Assembly (NCBI GenBank): GCA_017443885.1
Contig: JAFSXW010000084.1
Span: forward strand, 1-21,770
Direction of reading: 5' to 3'
Length of the DNA: 21,770 nt
Source: Clostridia bacterium
GTDB taxonomy: Bacteria > Bacillota > Clostridia > Christensenellales > UBA1242
In this document: in pieces, positions 6,878 to 13,623 of the stretch
How positions within the stretch are numbered: the first letter of the stretch is position 1
How the letters are laid out: every line of letters starts with the position of its first letter
Translations under genes and position numbers: made by a program
Notes under the pieces: generated by a model
Seen by the model: only the letters and a program-made list of their open reading frames with translations
Database searches by the model: none
Told to the model about the DNA's origin: nothing

Positions 6878-9800
6878 ATGAAAAAGTTTATACTAAGTTT
6901 AGTGATGGTTTTATCTGTTATATTTTCGGCAGTATTTGTGTTTTCTGCCTGCAACTCAAATAAAGCCCTTAAATCAAACGAGATAACAATCACAGCTAGC
7001 AATAAAATTTATGATGGCGAACAAATTGCAGTTTCTGCCACTAGCACAAGTGGAGAAACTCCAACACTTATGTTTAAAAAAGCTAGTGATCCAGATGAGG
7101 CAACTTCATATTTTAGCGAGGCGCCAACCAATGCTGGAACATACATCGTTGTTGCAACACTTTTAGAAACATCAGAATATAATGGTGCCGTTGCAAGAAA
7201 AGAGTTTGTTATAGAGCAAAAAGAAGTTACTCTTTCTTGGAGCACGCTTTCTGCAAGCGAACTTGTTTATTCTGGCAATGAAAAAACATTAACTGCAACA
7301 ATAGAAAACGGTTTAGTTTCTGGCGATTCTTGTGATGTTGAAACAAGCCTTACTTCTGGTGCAGATAATGTTAATGTTGGCTTATTTACCTTTACGGCAG
7401 TTTTATCTAATAGCAACTATAAGGCAAGTAATGCACAAAGTGGCGAGTATGCCATTACAAAAGCAGATGCTAATGTTCAAATTAATCAGTCGCTAAATGG
7501 AACATATAATGGAAACGCAAAAGTTTTAAATAGAGATACATATATTCAAAAATATGGTGAAGAGGCTGTTTCTGTTAAATATAAAGTTCAAGGGGCAGAC
7601 GATTCAACATATGTTGAAACTGCACCAATAAATGCTGGCAACTACACAGTTTTAGTTTCAATTGCAAATAGCAGAAACTATTCCGATGGCGCATGCACCA
7701 GAAACTTTACAATTAATAAGGCAGCTGGTTATATTTCAATTCCTAATATTTCAAAAGATTATGATAATCAAGATGCAGTGTTAAGTGCAAATGTTTTTGC
7801 GGGCGATTTTGTTGGCGGAGAAATCACAATTTCTTATAAAGAATCTGGGGCTGAAGACTTAGCCTACACAACAACTCCATTTAAAAATGCAGGCGATTAT
7901 GTTGTGAAAGTTGAAATTAGTGAAAGCGATAACTATTTGGCTTGCTCAAACACTAGAAGCTTTACTATTTCTAAAATTTATCATCAAACTTTAAGATCAA
8001 GATATAAACTTCTTGGAGAAACAGAGTGGAGAGCAAATAGCACTTATTTTAAAGTTGGCGATACTATTGTTTTAGGGCTAACAGTTGGCTTCACTGATGA
8101 AGTTCCTACCCCTGGCGATATAACTTTTGATATTGTTGATACTTTAAATAGCACAGCACAAGGATATATTCATGATGGCAATTTATTAACACTAACTGCT
8201 GTTGGCAATGGAATAATTAGATATCAAGGATATATTTCTGAAACCACAAATTATTATTCTGCACAAGGCAATGGAATGCAAGGCCTAAATGTTATGAAGG
8301 GCGATGCTAATGTTAGCATTATTGCAGACATTTCTTGTGGCTACACTGGAAATAGTGTTAGCCTAACAAATGCTGGATATACCGTAAGCAACACAGAAGG
8401 GAATATTACTATTGAGTATTCTGTGAAAGATGCAAATAATTGGAGCACAACAGCACCAATCAATGTTGGAGAATACACTGTTAGAGTGAGCGTTAGCGAA
8501 AGCGATAATTATAATGCTGGCTTTGCAACTGCAGATTTTACAATAAGCAAAGCAAACCCAGTTTACACCGTTCCAACTGGGCTAACTGCAACATACGGGG
8601 AAACCCTTGCAGATGTTAGCCTTCCTGCTGGGTTTAGTTGGCAAGAATCTTTAACTAGAAATGTTGGTTCAGCTGGCGAGCATCACTATCATGTTGTTTA
8701 TGATGACGGTAGTGGAAACTATAATGTTGTTTCAAACATAGAAGTTACTCTTGAAGTTTTAAAAGCAACTCCTGATTACACCGTTCCAACTGGCATAGAA
8801 TTTGAGTATGGAGATTATATTGAAAATAGTGATGGTCTTCCTGCTGGTTTTGTGTGGAACGGAGGCGGGGAAGTTGGAGAAGTAGGCGAGCATATTTTCC
8901 TTGCTTCTTATAATCCAGATTTTGAAAATTATAACACTGTTGAAAATATTGAAATTACAGTTACTGTTGTTAAAAAACAACCATCAATTACTATTTATAA
9001 AAACCTTTCAAAACAATATGATTCAACGCCTGTTGAACTCATAAATGGCGATTATTATTGCACAAACGAAGATGGCGTAATTACTATTGAATATAAAGAG
9101 CAAGGTGCAGAGGACAATACCTACACCACATCTGCTCCAAGTGCTGTGGGCGAATATGTTGTTCGTTTGTCTGTTAGTGAAGATGCTCACTACAAGGCTT
9201 GCACAGAAACCGTGGAATTTGTGATTAGGGGAGAATCTAACATTATGCAAGTTAGCCTAAACCCTGGTCTTGAATTTGTGATTAATGAAGCTGGAAAAGT
9301 TGAAAGCGTTAATGCTTTAAATGAAGATGGCAATGGCGTTATTTTAAGTGTAAACTTTAAAGGCAAAACTGAAGAAGAAGCTATTAAATCATTCATAGAT
9401 TATGCTATATCAGAAGGTTATTTAAAAGAAGGTGCAAATGAAGGCACTCTTAGCATTTCTCATTCTAGTGATAGTTTTAATTTAGGCGATTTTAAAACAG
9501 TTGTGGATAGCTATTTAAGTGGTAAAAGTGTAACAATTAGCACCACAACAAGTGCTATAGATAAAGATGCATTAATTTTGGAAGCACTTTCTTGCTTACA
9601 AGAATATACCGAGGAAGAACTAAATGAAAAATCTGCTTCTGAAATTTTAAACCTTATTGCTGAAGTTAGAGTAGAAACCACAGGCTTTGCAAGTGAAGAT
9701 ATTAAAAATATTTATTATTTAGCAAGAGCGCATGTGCTTCTTGTTTCTAAAATTGAAGTAATAAGAGACACTATTATGGCTGAAGATAGCGAAACTTATG

Positions 9801-11113
9801 CTGATTTAATTGAAAATTTAAGCGAATTAATAAACAATATAAATAATGCTCTTAATAATTATGAAGAAATATATAAAAATATGTTCTTAAGATCTTCTAG
9901 TCCATTTGTTGTTGCAAACTGCATGTGGGCAAATGCTAAAACAACACTTCTTAATGCTAAAGCTAGTGGAATGAGCCAGGAAATAATTTCCACTCTTGAA
10001 GAAGCATTATCTAACGCAGAGCAAGCAGTAAGTTCAGCAAAAGCAGCAGCACAAAGTGCAACTGAAGCCTTGCTTATGGTGCTAAATAGTGTAACCGAAG
10101 GCTTTGATGCGTTTGCAGAAGAAATTGAAGATTTTGAAAACAACTATGATGTTATAGACACAGAAGTAGTTGTAAATAGTGCAAAAACAAGGGCTTTAAG
10201 TGAATTTAAATTATACTTTAGTGAATATTTAAATAACAGCGTTTGGAATATTTCTGGCTTTAAGGCAGAAGGATACTCTAGAGGCGTTTATGTTGATTCA
10301 AACAAAAACAAAACATATTCTTTAAACATAGATTATTTAGTTATTTATTATAACGAAGAAGAACCAGAAAATAGCATATATGACGAAAGACATGTTTGCT
10401 ATGTTTATGACGGAATTTTTACTTATGAAGAAATAGATGAACAAACACCAAGTATGGTTTATTTGTGGATGGAAGATAATGAAAGCCACACTTGCACAGT
10501 TTTAACAATGGATCTTATTCCTTTAGTTTTAACCGAAGGCAATAATATAAGAGAATATGTTGTGTTCTCGCCAATTACGCTTGAAGGAAATATTTTATAT
10601 ATTTTGGCTCAAAATTTTATGGGGCAAGATATAACAATTGTGTTTAATGACAATTCTAAATGCTATATGTTCGAAGGCTTACACACGCAAGAACAAATTG
10701 AAAGTGGAAGCTTTTCTCCATATATTTCTTTTGATTATATGGTAGATGGCGATACACTTATTATAGACGATAATGGCTCAGGCGAAGCCCCAACATTTAA
10801 CATTAATGGAGATGGCACAATCTCTATTAATATGCCACAGGCAGAAGGCGAAATTGCTTATTTTCTATCAGTTAATTTTTATGCAGAAGAATATTACACA
10901 TTCTCATTCAATGACAATGGCGTTGTTTATATGTATTATGGGCAACTAACAAAAGAACAAGTAGAAGAAGAGGGTGGAAATATTCTTATGCAAGGCACTT
11001 ATGAAATTAATGGCAATATAATCACTATAAATGACGATGCCGAAACCTACCCAACATTTACTATTTTAAACAGCGAAACAGGCGAAATCGCCATTAACAC
11101 AATGGGCGAATAA
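6878..11113 (+). CDS. Large surface lipoprotein: MBG-like repeats, RsgI-like middle domain, helical region and C-terminal repeats
   Basis: This is a 1411-residue predicted lipoprotein. Residues 1-24 are a signal peptide ending in lipobox FSAC, so Cys25 would be lipidated. Residues about 35-785 hold nine or so Ig-like repeats of 70-90 residues with the MBG pattern: a YDG/YNG/YGE-type start, NAG(T/N/D)Y in the middle, and an F(T/V)I strand closing each unit. The stretch near 370-470 is a more divergent unit. Residues about 787-932 look like the middle domain of RsgI-type anti-sigma factors, with the Asn795-Pro796 pair, GKVESVNALNEDG, a GKT-x-EEA helix and a C-terminal SASEILNLI helix. Residues about 935-1110 are Ala/Glu-rich and helical, possibly coiled coil. 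Residues about 1150-1411 hold three imperfect repeats spaced 88 residues apart. No anti-sigma peptide, transmembrane helix, sortase motif or catalytic domain was found. It is monocistronic, between its own promoter and a terminator. The function is unknown; a surface-exposed adhesive or sensing role is inference. Confidence 0.85.
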   Translation: MKKFILSLVMVLSVIFSAVFVFSACNSNKALKSNEITITASNKIYDGEQIAVSATSTSGETPTLMFKKASDPDEATSYFSEAPTNAGTYIVVATLLETSEYNGAVARKEFVIEQKEVTLSWSTLSASELVYSGNEKTLTATIENGLVSGDSCDVETSLTSGADNVNVGLFTFTAVLSNSNYKASNAQSGEYAITKADANVQINQSLNGTYNGNAKVLNRDTYIQKYGEEAVSVKYKVQGADDSTYVETAPINAGNYTVLVSIANSRNYSDGACTRNFTINKAAGYISIPNISKDYDNQDAVLSANVFAGDFVGGEITISYKESGAEDLAYTTTPFKNAGDYVVKVEISESDNYLACSNTRSFTISKIYHQTLRSRYKLLGETEWRANSTYFKVGDTIVLGLTVGFTDEVPTPGDITFDIVDTLNSTAQGYIHDGNLLTLTAVGNGIIRYQGYISETTNYYSAQGNGMQGLNVMKGDANVSIIADISCGYTGNSVSLTNAGYTVSNTEGNITIEYSVKDANNWSTTAPINVGEYTVRVSVSESDNYNAGFATADFTISKANPVYTVPTGLTATYGETLADVSLPAGFSWQESLTRNVGSAGEHHYHVVYDDGSGNYNVVSNIEVTLEVLKATPDYTVPTGIEFEYGDYIENSDGLPAGFVWNGGGEVGEVGEHIFLASYNPDFENYNTVENIEITVTVVKKQPSITIYKNLSKQYDSTPVELINGDYYCTNEDGVITIEYKEQGAEDNTYTTSAPSAVGEYVVRLSVSEDAHYKACTETVEFVIRGESNIMQVSLNPGLEFVINEAGKVESVNALNEDGNGVILSVNFKGKTEEEAIKSFIDYAISEGYLKEGANEGTLSISHSSDSFNLGDFKTVVDSYLSGKSVTISTTTSAIDKDALILEALSCLQEYTEEELNEKSASEILNLIAEVRVETTGFASEDIKNIYYLARAHVLLVSKIEVIRDTIMAEDSETYADLIENLSELINNINNALNNYEEIYKNMFLRSSSPFVVANCMWANAKTTLLNAKASGMSQEIISTLEEALSNAEQAVSSAKAAAQSATEALLMVLNSVTEGFDAFAEEIEDFENNYDVIDTEVVVNSAKTRALSEFKLYFSEYLNNSVWNISGFKAEGYSRGVYVDSNKNKTYSLNIDYLVIYYNEEEPENSIYDERHVCYVYDGIFTYEEIDEQTPSMVYLWMEDNESHTCTVLTMDLIPLVLTEGNNIREYVVFSPITLEGNILYILAQNFMGQDITIVFNDNSKCYMFEGLHTQEQIESGSFSPYISFDYMVDGDTLIIDDNGSGEAPTFNINGDGTISINMPQAEGEIAYFLSVNFYAEEYYTFSFNDNGVVYMYYGQLTKEQVEEEGGNILMQGTYEINGNIITINDDAETYPTFTILNSETGEIAINTMGE
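9236..9673 (+). other. RsgI-like middle (SEA-like, Asn-Pro) domain within the lipoprotein
   Basis: Residues about 787-932 contain VSLNPGLEFVIN, then KVESVNALNEDG, then FKGKTEEEAIKSFIDYA and, about 90 residues on, LNEKSASEILNLIAE. This order matches the extracytoplasmic domain of RsgI-type anti-sigma factors as I remember it, including the Asn-Pro pair (795-796) where those proteins self-cleave. The assignment is by eye only. Confidence 0.6.
10325..11110 (+). repeat. Three tandem ~88-residue repeats at the lipoprotein C-terminus
   Basis: Three units share the core 'Asp/Asn-x-x-x-(Cys/Val)-Tyr-h-(Tyr/Phe)-x-Gly-x-h-(Thr/His-Thr)-x-Glu-(Glu/Gln)-(Ile/Val)': CYVYDGIFTYEEI at residue 1174, CYMFEGLHTQEQI at 1262 and VYMYYGQLTKEQV at 1350. 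The spacing is 88 residues both times. The units are predicted beta-rich and acidic. Confidence 0.7.
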
Positions 11114-11125
11114 AATTGAATAAAT

Positions 11126-11155
11126 AAAAAAACTAGGCGGTTGCCTAGTTTTTTT
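11126..11155. terminator. Bidirectional terminator between the lipoprotein and membrane protein genes
   Basis: AACTAGGC (11131-11138), a GGTT loop and GCCTAGTT (11143-11150) form a perfect stem, extended by A-T pairs on both sides. T runs follow on either strand, so it serves both convergent genes. Confidence 0.9.
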
Positions 11156-11168
11156 ATCTTCTTTTTAA

Positions 11169-11651
11169 TTATTTCTTTTTAAGCACTAAATTTAGGCATA
11201 AAATTACTGCACTAAGAGCACTAAAAACTCCGCCTAAAATTGCACCGATGGCAAGTTTTTTGCTGGCAAGAGAGCCCAAAGTGTTTGCATATTCACTAAT
11301 GGCAAATGATGGTGCGATAAAGAAGAATACTGCAGAAACCACAAGCAAAACAATGCTTATAATGTCTAAAAGATTAGATTTAGAAACTTTTGCCATTTTT
11401 AAAGCCATAAGAATCAATGCGCATAGTGGAAGAAGATATGTAAGCAAGCTTAAAACAGAAAATGAGAATACGCTTAAACTTCCGTCTTTCATTCCAAAAA
11501 CAGTGCTTATTCCATTGCCCGTGTAGTGAACTGCGTCAGAAAGTGTGCCCACAATTTTAACATTAGGCACAAAAATCATGCAAATAGCCACTAAACTTAA
11601 AACAACGGCAAGGCAATAGTAAAGATTTATCGTTTGCTTCTTTTTAGTCAT
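11169..11651 (-). CDS. Hypothetical four-helix membrane protein
   Basis: A 160-residue protein with a basic N-terminus (MTKKKQ), four hydrophobic segments (about residues 9-29, 61-84, 92-116 and 130-157) and a basic C-terminus (KKK), both ends probably cytoplasmic. A loop of about 30 residues between segments 1 and 2 carries VKIVGTLSDAVHYTGNG. I do not recognise a family. It has its own promoter and a strong SD (AAAGGAGGG, about seven bases before the ATG) and shares a bidirectional terminator with the large lipoprotein gene, which it faces. The 14 bases AAAGGAGGGAATAT are identical in the two genes' ribosome-binding regions. This may be only the optimal SD, and does not by itself show coregulation. 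Confidence 0.8.
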   Translation of the reverse strand: MTKKKQTINLYYCLAVVLSLVAICMIFVPNVKIVGTLSDAVHYTGNGISTVFGMKDGSLSVFSFSVLSLLTYLLPLCALILMALKMAKVSKSNLLDIISIVLLVVSAVFFFIAPSFAISEYANTLGSLASKKLAIGAILGGVFSALSAVILCLNLVLKKK

Positions 11652-11672
11652 AATATTCCCTCCTTTAATTAA

Positions 11673-11701
11673 AGTATACGCCCCTTTTAAATTTTAAGCA
11701 A
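11673..11701 (-). promoter_or_regulatory. Promoter of the four-helix membrane protein gene
   Basis: Minus strand: TTGCTT (11696-11701), 17 bases, TATACT (11673-11678). The expected transcript start (about 11666) coincides with the first base of the SD AAAGGAGGG. Confidence 0.55.
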
Positions 11702-11702
11702 A

Positions 11703-11733
11703 TAAAAAAGCAATTGTAATATTATTGCAATTG
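11703..11733 (-). terminator. Hairpin with T run, minus strand
   Basis: Arms 11711-11720 and 11724-11733 pair over 10 bp with one G-U and a three-base loop. On the minus strand a T run follows (11704-11709). It lies just upstream of the membrane protein promoter and could insulate it from read-through. A loop of three bases is tight, so confidence is moderate. Confidence 0.5.
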
Positions 11734-11811
11734 TGCATATTCAATTTAAATTTTAATAATATAATTTGAATTACTTTAGTAAAATGGCTTTTTAAAACAG
11801 AATTTTTTGCC

Positions 11812-11883
11812 ATAAAAAATTGCACGAACAAAGTGTTCGTACAATTTCCGCATAGCGGAGTGGGTGTTTTTCAATCCTACCCC
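11812..11883 (-). ncRNA. Candidate small RNA (~70 nt), unknown class
   Basis: In an otherwise AT-rich gap, the minus strand has a GC-richer block: GGGT...ACCC bracketing an A-rich loop (about 11862-11882), then TCCGC-TAT-GCGGA (11847-11859), then the terminator hairpin with its T run. Upstream lies TTGACC (11908-11913) with a -10-like TATATT 15 bases, or TATTTT 17 bases, downstream. Promoter, two small stems and terminator suggest a transcript of about 70 nt. No open reading frame and no known RNA family was recognised. It could instead be part of the nitroreductase 3' untranslated region or a dispersed repeat. Confidence 0.4.
11814..11846 (-). terminator. Minus-strand terminator, twin of the tRNA-Ser terminator
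   Basis: Arms 11818-11829 and 11835-11846 form a 12-bp stem with one G-U (minus-strand RNA) and a five-base loop, followed by a T run on the minus strand. Its core GCACGAAC-loop-GTTCGTAC is shared with the hairpin at 12637-12665. It would end transcripts of the nitroreductase or of the candidate small RNA. Confidence 0.8.
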
Positions 11884-11884
11884 T

Positions 11885-11913
11885 AAAATATATGTTGGCG
11901 GTGAGTGGGTCAA
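11885..11913 (-). promoter_or_regulatory. Putative promoter of the candidate small RNA
   Basis: Minus strand: TTGACC (five of six bases match TTGACA) at 11908-11913, and a -10 region TATATTTT (11885-11892) at a spacing of 15 to 17 bases. The spacer is unusually GC-rich for this genome. Confidence 0.4.
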
Positions 11914-11931
11914 AATAAAATAGTTAAAAAT

Positions 11932-12555
11932 TTAATTGTTTAGAATTAGCAATATATCGTCAATAGATTTTCTTGGTCTTTCATAAAATGGTTCTCCACG
12001 TTTTCCTAATGCCATTGCGCAAACCAATCTATTTTTTTCTAAAACAAAATTGATTTGTTTTTTAATTAGTTCGCTTTGAATGTATTCTGCAAGTTCTTTA
12101 TGAATAAAATATGTGTCGGCAATCCATAACGTGCCTAACCCAAGATCGGTTGCCTTTAAAACCATGTGTTCAACACAAGATCCAATACTTAAAATATCAG
12201 AAATACTTTCCATTTTGTCTCTATTAATATAATCGCTATCTGTAAATACTAAAATAATAGCAGGACAGTCCTCGATTATTTTTGATGTTGCGTATAAACT
12301 CGACGCACCTTTGATCTTTTCAGGATTGTCTTTGTTTTTAATGTAATAATCTGACATAATCGAGGCAATTTTTTTACTGTTTATTGGATTATCATAATTC
12401 GTTTTTATGCAAACAAACTTCCATGGCTGAGTATTTTTGGCGGACGGAGCCAATCTTCCCGCCTCAACGATTTGTTTAATGGTTTCATCATCAATTGGTT
12501 CAGGTAAGTAACATCTGCAACTATTTCTTTTCTTAATAATTTCATCAAATACCAT
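11932..12555 (-). CDS. Nitroreductase family FMN-dependent oxidoreductase
   Basis: A 207-residue nitroreductase-fold protein, expected to bind FMN as a homodimer and reduce nitro, quinone or related substrates with NAD(P)H. The family N-terminus is clear: IIKKRNSCRCY (about 6-16), with the basic FMN-phosphate contact, then AGRLAPSAKNTQPWKF (about 32-47). A central GSCVEHMVLKATDLGLGTLWI (about 126-146) is the usual flavin-side helix, and ALGKRGE near 185 is the typical closing motif. Length is normal and the frame intact. The ATG at 12555 has SD AAGGAG eight bases upstream. The gene lies between tRNA-Ser, whose terminator is upstream, and the candidate small RNA downstream. The substrate is not predictable. 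Confidence 0.9.
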   Translation of the reverse strand: MVFDEIIKKRNSCRCYLPEPIDDETIKQIVEAGRLAPSAKNTQPWKFVCIKTNYDNPINSKKIASIMSDYYIKNKDNPEKIKGASSLYATSKIIEDCPAIILVFTDSDYINRDKMESISDILSIGSCVEHMVLKATDLGLGTLWIADTYFIHKELAEYIQSELIKKQINFVLEKNRLVCAMALGKRGEPFYERPRKSIDDILLILNN

Positions 12556-12572
12556 ATAAATTCTCCTTTTTT

Positions 12573-12581
12573 ATTATAACA
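12573..12581 (-). promoter_or_regulatory. Extended -10 promoter element of the nitroreductase gene
   Basis: Minus strand TGTTATAAT (TATAAT at 12573-12578 plus the TG extension), four bases before the SD AAGGAG. No convincing -35 was seen, which the extended -10 could offset. Confidence 0.5.
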
Positions 12582-12630
12582 TAAGTTTTTTATTTTGACT
12601 ACAAAATTAAATAGTTTAAAAACTCACACA

Positions 12631-12665
12631 TAAAAAAACCGCACGAACGAAGTGTTCGTACAGTT
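12631..12665 (-). terminator. Terminator of tRNA-Ser
   Basis: Arms 12637-12648 and 12654-12665 pair over 12 bp (two G-U in the minus-strand RNA) with a five-base loop, and seven Ts follow on the minus strand. It starts seven bases after the tRNA CCA end. Confidence 0.9.
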
Positions 12666-12671
12666 CCCTTT

Positions 12672-12759
12672 TGGCGGAAGGTTAGGGATTCGAACCCCAG
12701 GTAGCTCTCACTACGACGGTTTTCAAGACCGCTGCTTTCGACCGCTCAGCCAACCTTCC
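12672..12759 (-). tRNA. tRNA-Ser (anticodon UGA)
   Basis: Minus strand, 88 bases with encoded CCA. The acceptor arm GGAAGGT pairs with ACCTTCC, with discriminator G. The D arm has GGCTGAGCGGTC. The anticodon loop CTTGAAA carries TGA (12723-12725) between CGGT and ACCG. A long variable arm (class II, as in serine tRNAs) precedes the T arm GGGGTTCGAATCCC. It decodes UCA and, by wobble, other UCN codons. Confidence 0.97.
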
Positions 12760-12830
12760 ATTTTTATTTAATTTGGCATTTATTAGTTTGCATAATTTAT
12801 TTTAAAATGCAATTTCTAAATGCAAGAGTT

Positions 12831-12859
12831 AGTATATATTAATTTTTTGAAAAATGCAA
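12831..12859 (-). promoter_or_regulatory. Possible promoter of tRNA-Ser
   Basis: Minus strand TTGCAT (12854-12859), 17 bases, TATACT (12831-12836). The -35 match is only partial. The tRNA would carry a 5' leader of about 65 bases. Confidence 0.35.
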
Positions 12860-12929
12860 GAGATTTTTAATTTTTTTACAACTTTCGTAAAAAATAATGC
12901 ATTATATGTTTTAAACACATTAAAAAGAT

Positions 12930-12970
12930 TTGAAAAAAAAGCATTATTTGCTATAATTATTTTAAGGTGA
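12930..12970 (+). promoter_or_regulatory. Promoter and SD of the SCP2-like/alcohol dehydrogenase operon
   Basis: TTGAAA (12930-12935), 16 bases, and TATAAT (12952-12957) preceded by TG, an extended -10. The SD AAGGTG (12964-12969) begins at the expected transcript start. Confidence 0.65.
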
Positions 12971-12974
12971 AATG

Positions 12975-13586
12975 ATGAAAAAATCTTCCATAATAAATAT
13001 TGTTTTTAATGTTTTAGGAAAGGCTTTTGGCTATGTTTGCAAAAACGATAAAAGGGCAAAAGACCTATTTTTTGCTTTGCCAAAGCATTTAACTATAAAC
13101 ATGGGCATTTATGGGGAAAGCACATATATTTCACTAGAGAAAACTGAAAACCAAATTTTAAAAGTAAAGCCCACAAAAGAGAATGCCGATCTTGAAGTTT
13201 TATTTAAAACAAGATATGCAGCAAGGCTAGTTTTGCTTGGAAAAATAAGTGTGAGTGAAAGTTTTGCTAGGCATGATATTTTGCTTAAAGGCGATATAAA
13301 CACAGCTGTGAGATTAGTTAGAATAATTAATATTATTGAATATTATTTATTCCCTAGAATTATTACGTATAAATTTTTACCAAAAATGCAAAAAGAAATT
13401 TCAAGTTTTAAAGTTTATGGATTTACGCTATTTGGCAATAGTAAAAACTGTAAAATTGACAACTTTAATGCCAAAATTAAAAATGTAACAAATAAAAATG
13501 CAGAAAAACACAATAAAGACACAGATGGTAGTGATAAAAATTTAGAAAAACTGCAAAATGTTGAAAAAGTAAGCGAAAAAGTGTAA
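12975..13586 (+). CDS. SCP2-like (sterol carrier protein-fold) protein with a polar tail
   Basis: A 203-residue cytoplasmic protein. Residues about 40-130 resemble an SCP2 lipid-binding fold: a beta-rich start, NADLEVLFKTRYAARLVLLGKIS, then ILLKGDINTAVRLVRIINII, the usual order of the strand, 'G-K/R' turn, 'GD' and final helix. SCP2 domains bind acyl chains or other hydrophobic ligands; the ligand here is unknown. The last 45 residues are low-complexity Lys/Asn/Glu/Asp. Two ATGs overlap at 12972 and 12975; the second has the better distance (five bases) from SD AAGGTG. The Fe-alcohol dehydrogenase starts 37 bases downstream on the same strand, so the two are probably one operon, which suggests but does not prove a shared hydrophobic substrate. 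The family call is by eye and moderate. Confidence 0.55.
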   Translation: MKKSSIINIVFNVLGKAFGYVCKNDKRAKDLFFALPKHLTINMGIYGESTYISLEKTENQILKVKPTKENADLEVLFKTRYAARLVLLGKISVSESFARHDILLKGDINTAVRLVRIINIIEYYLFPRIITYKFLPKMQKEISSFKVYGFTLFGNSKNCKIDNFNAKIKNVTNKNAEKHNKDTDGSDKNLEKLQNVEKVSEKV

Positions 13587-13623
13587 AAATATTGCATCTT
13601 ATATTAAATAAGGAGTGAATCAA

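Noticed and set aside
6878..9235. Nucleotide-level tandem repeat or recent duplication among the MBG-like units
   Set aside because: The units share only the protein pattern; I saw no long identical DNA stretches, so the duplications are old.
9859..10143. Antisense open frames within the large lipoprotein gene, the enolase gene and others
   Set aside because: They are shadows of strong coding frames on the other strand, without SD, promoter or recognisable motifs.
11734..11813. Imperfect palindrome with ATTCAA and TTGAAT arms in the gap before the candidate small RNA
   Set aside because: The pairing is broken and purely A-T; it is expected by chance in this composition.
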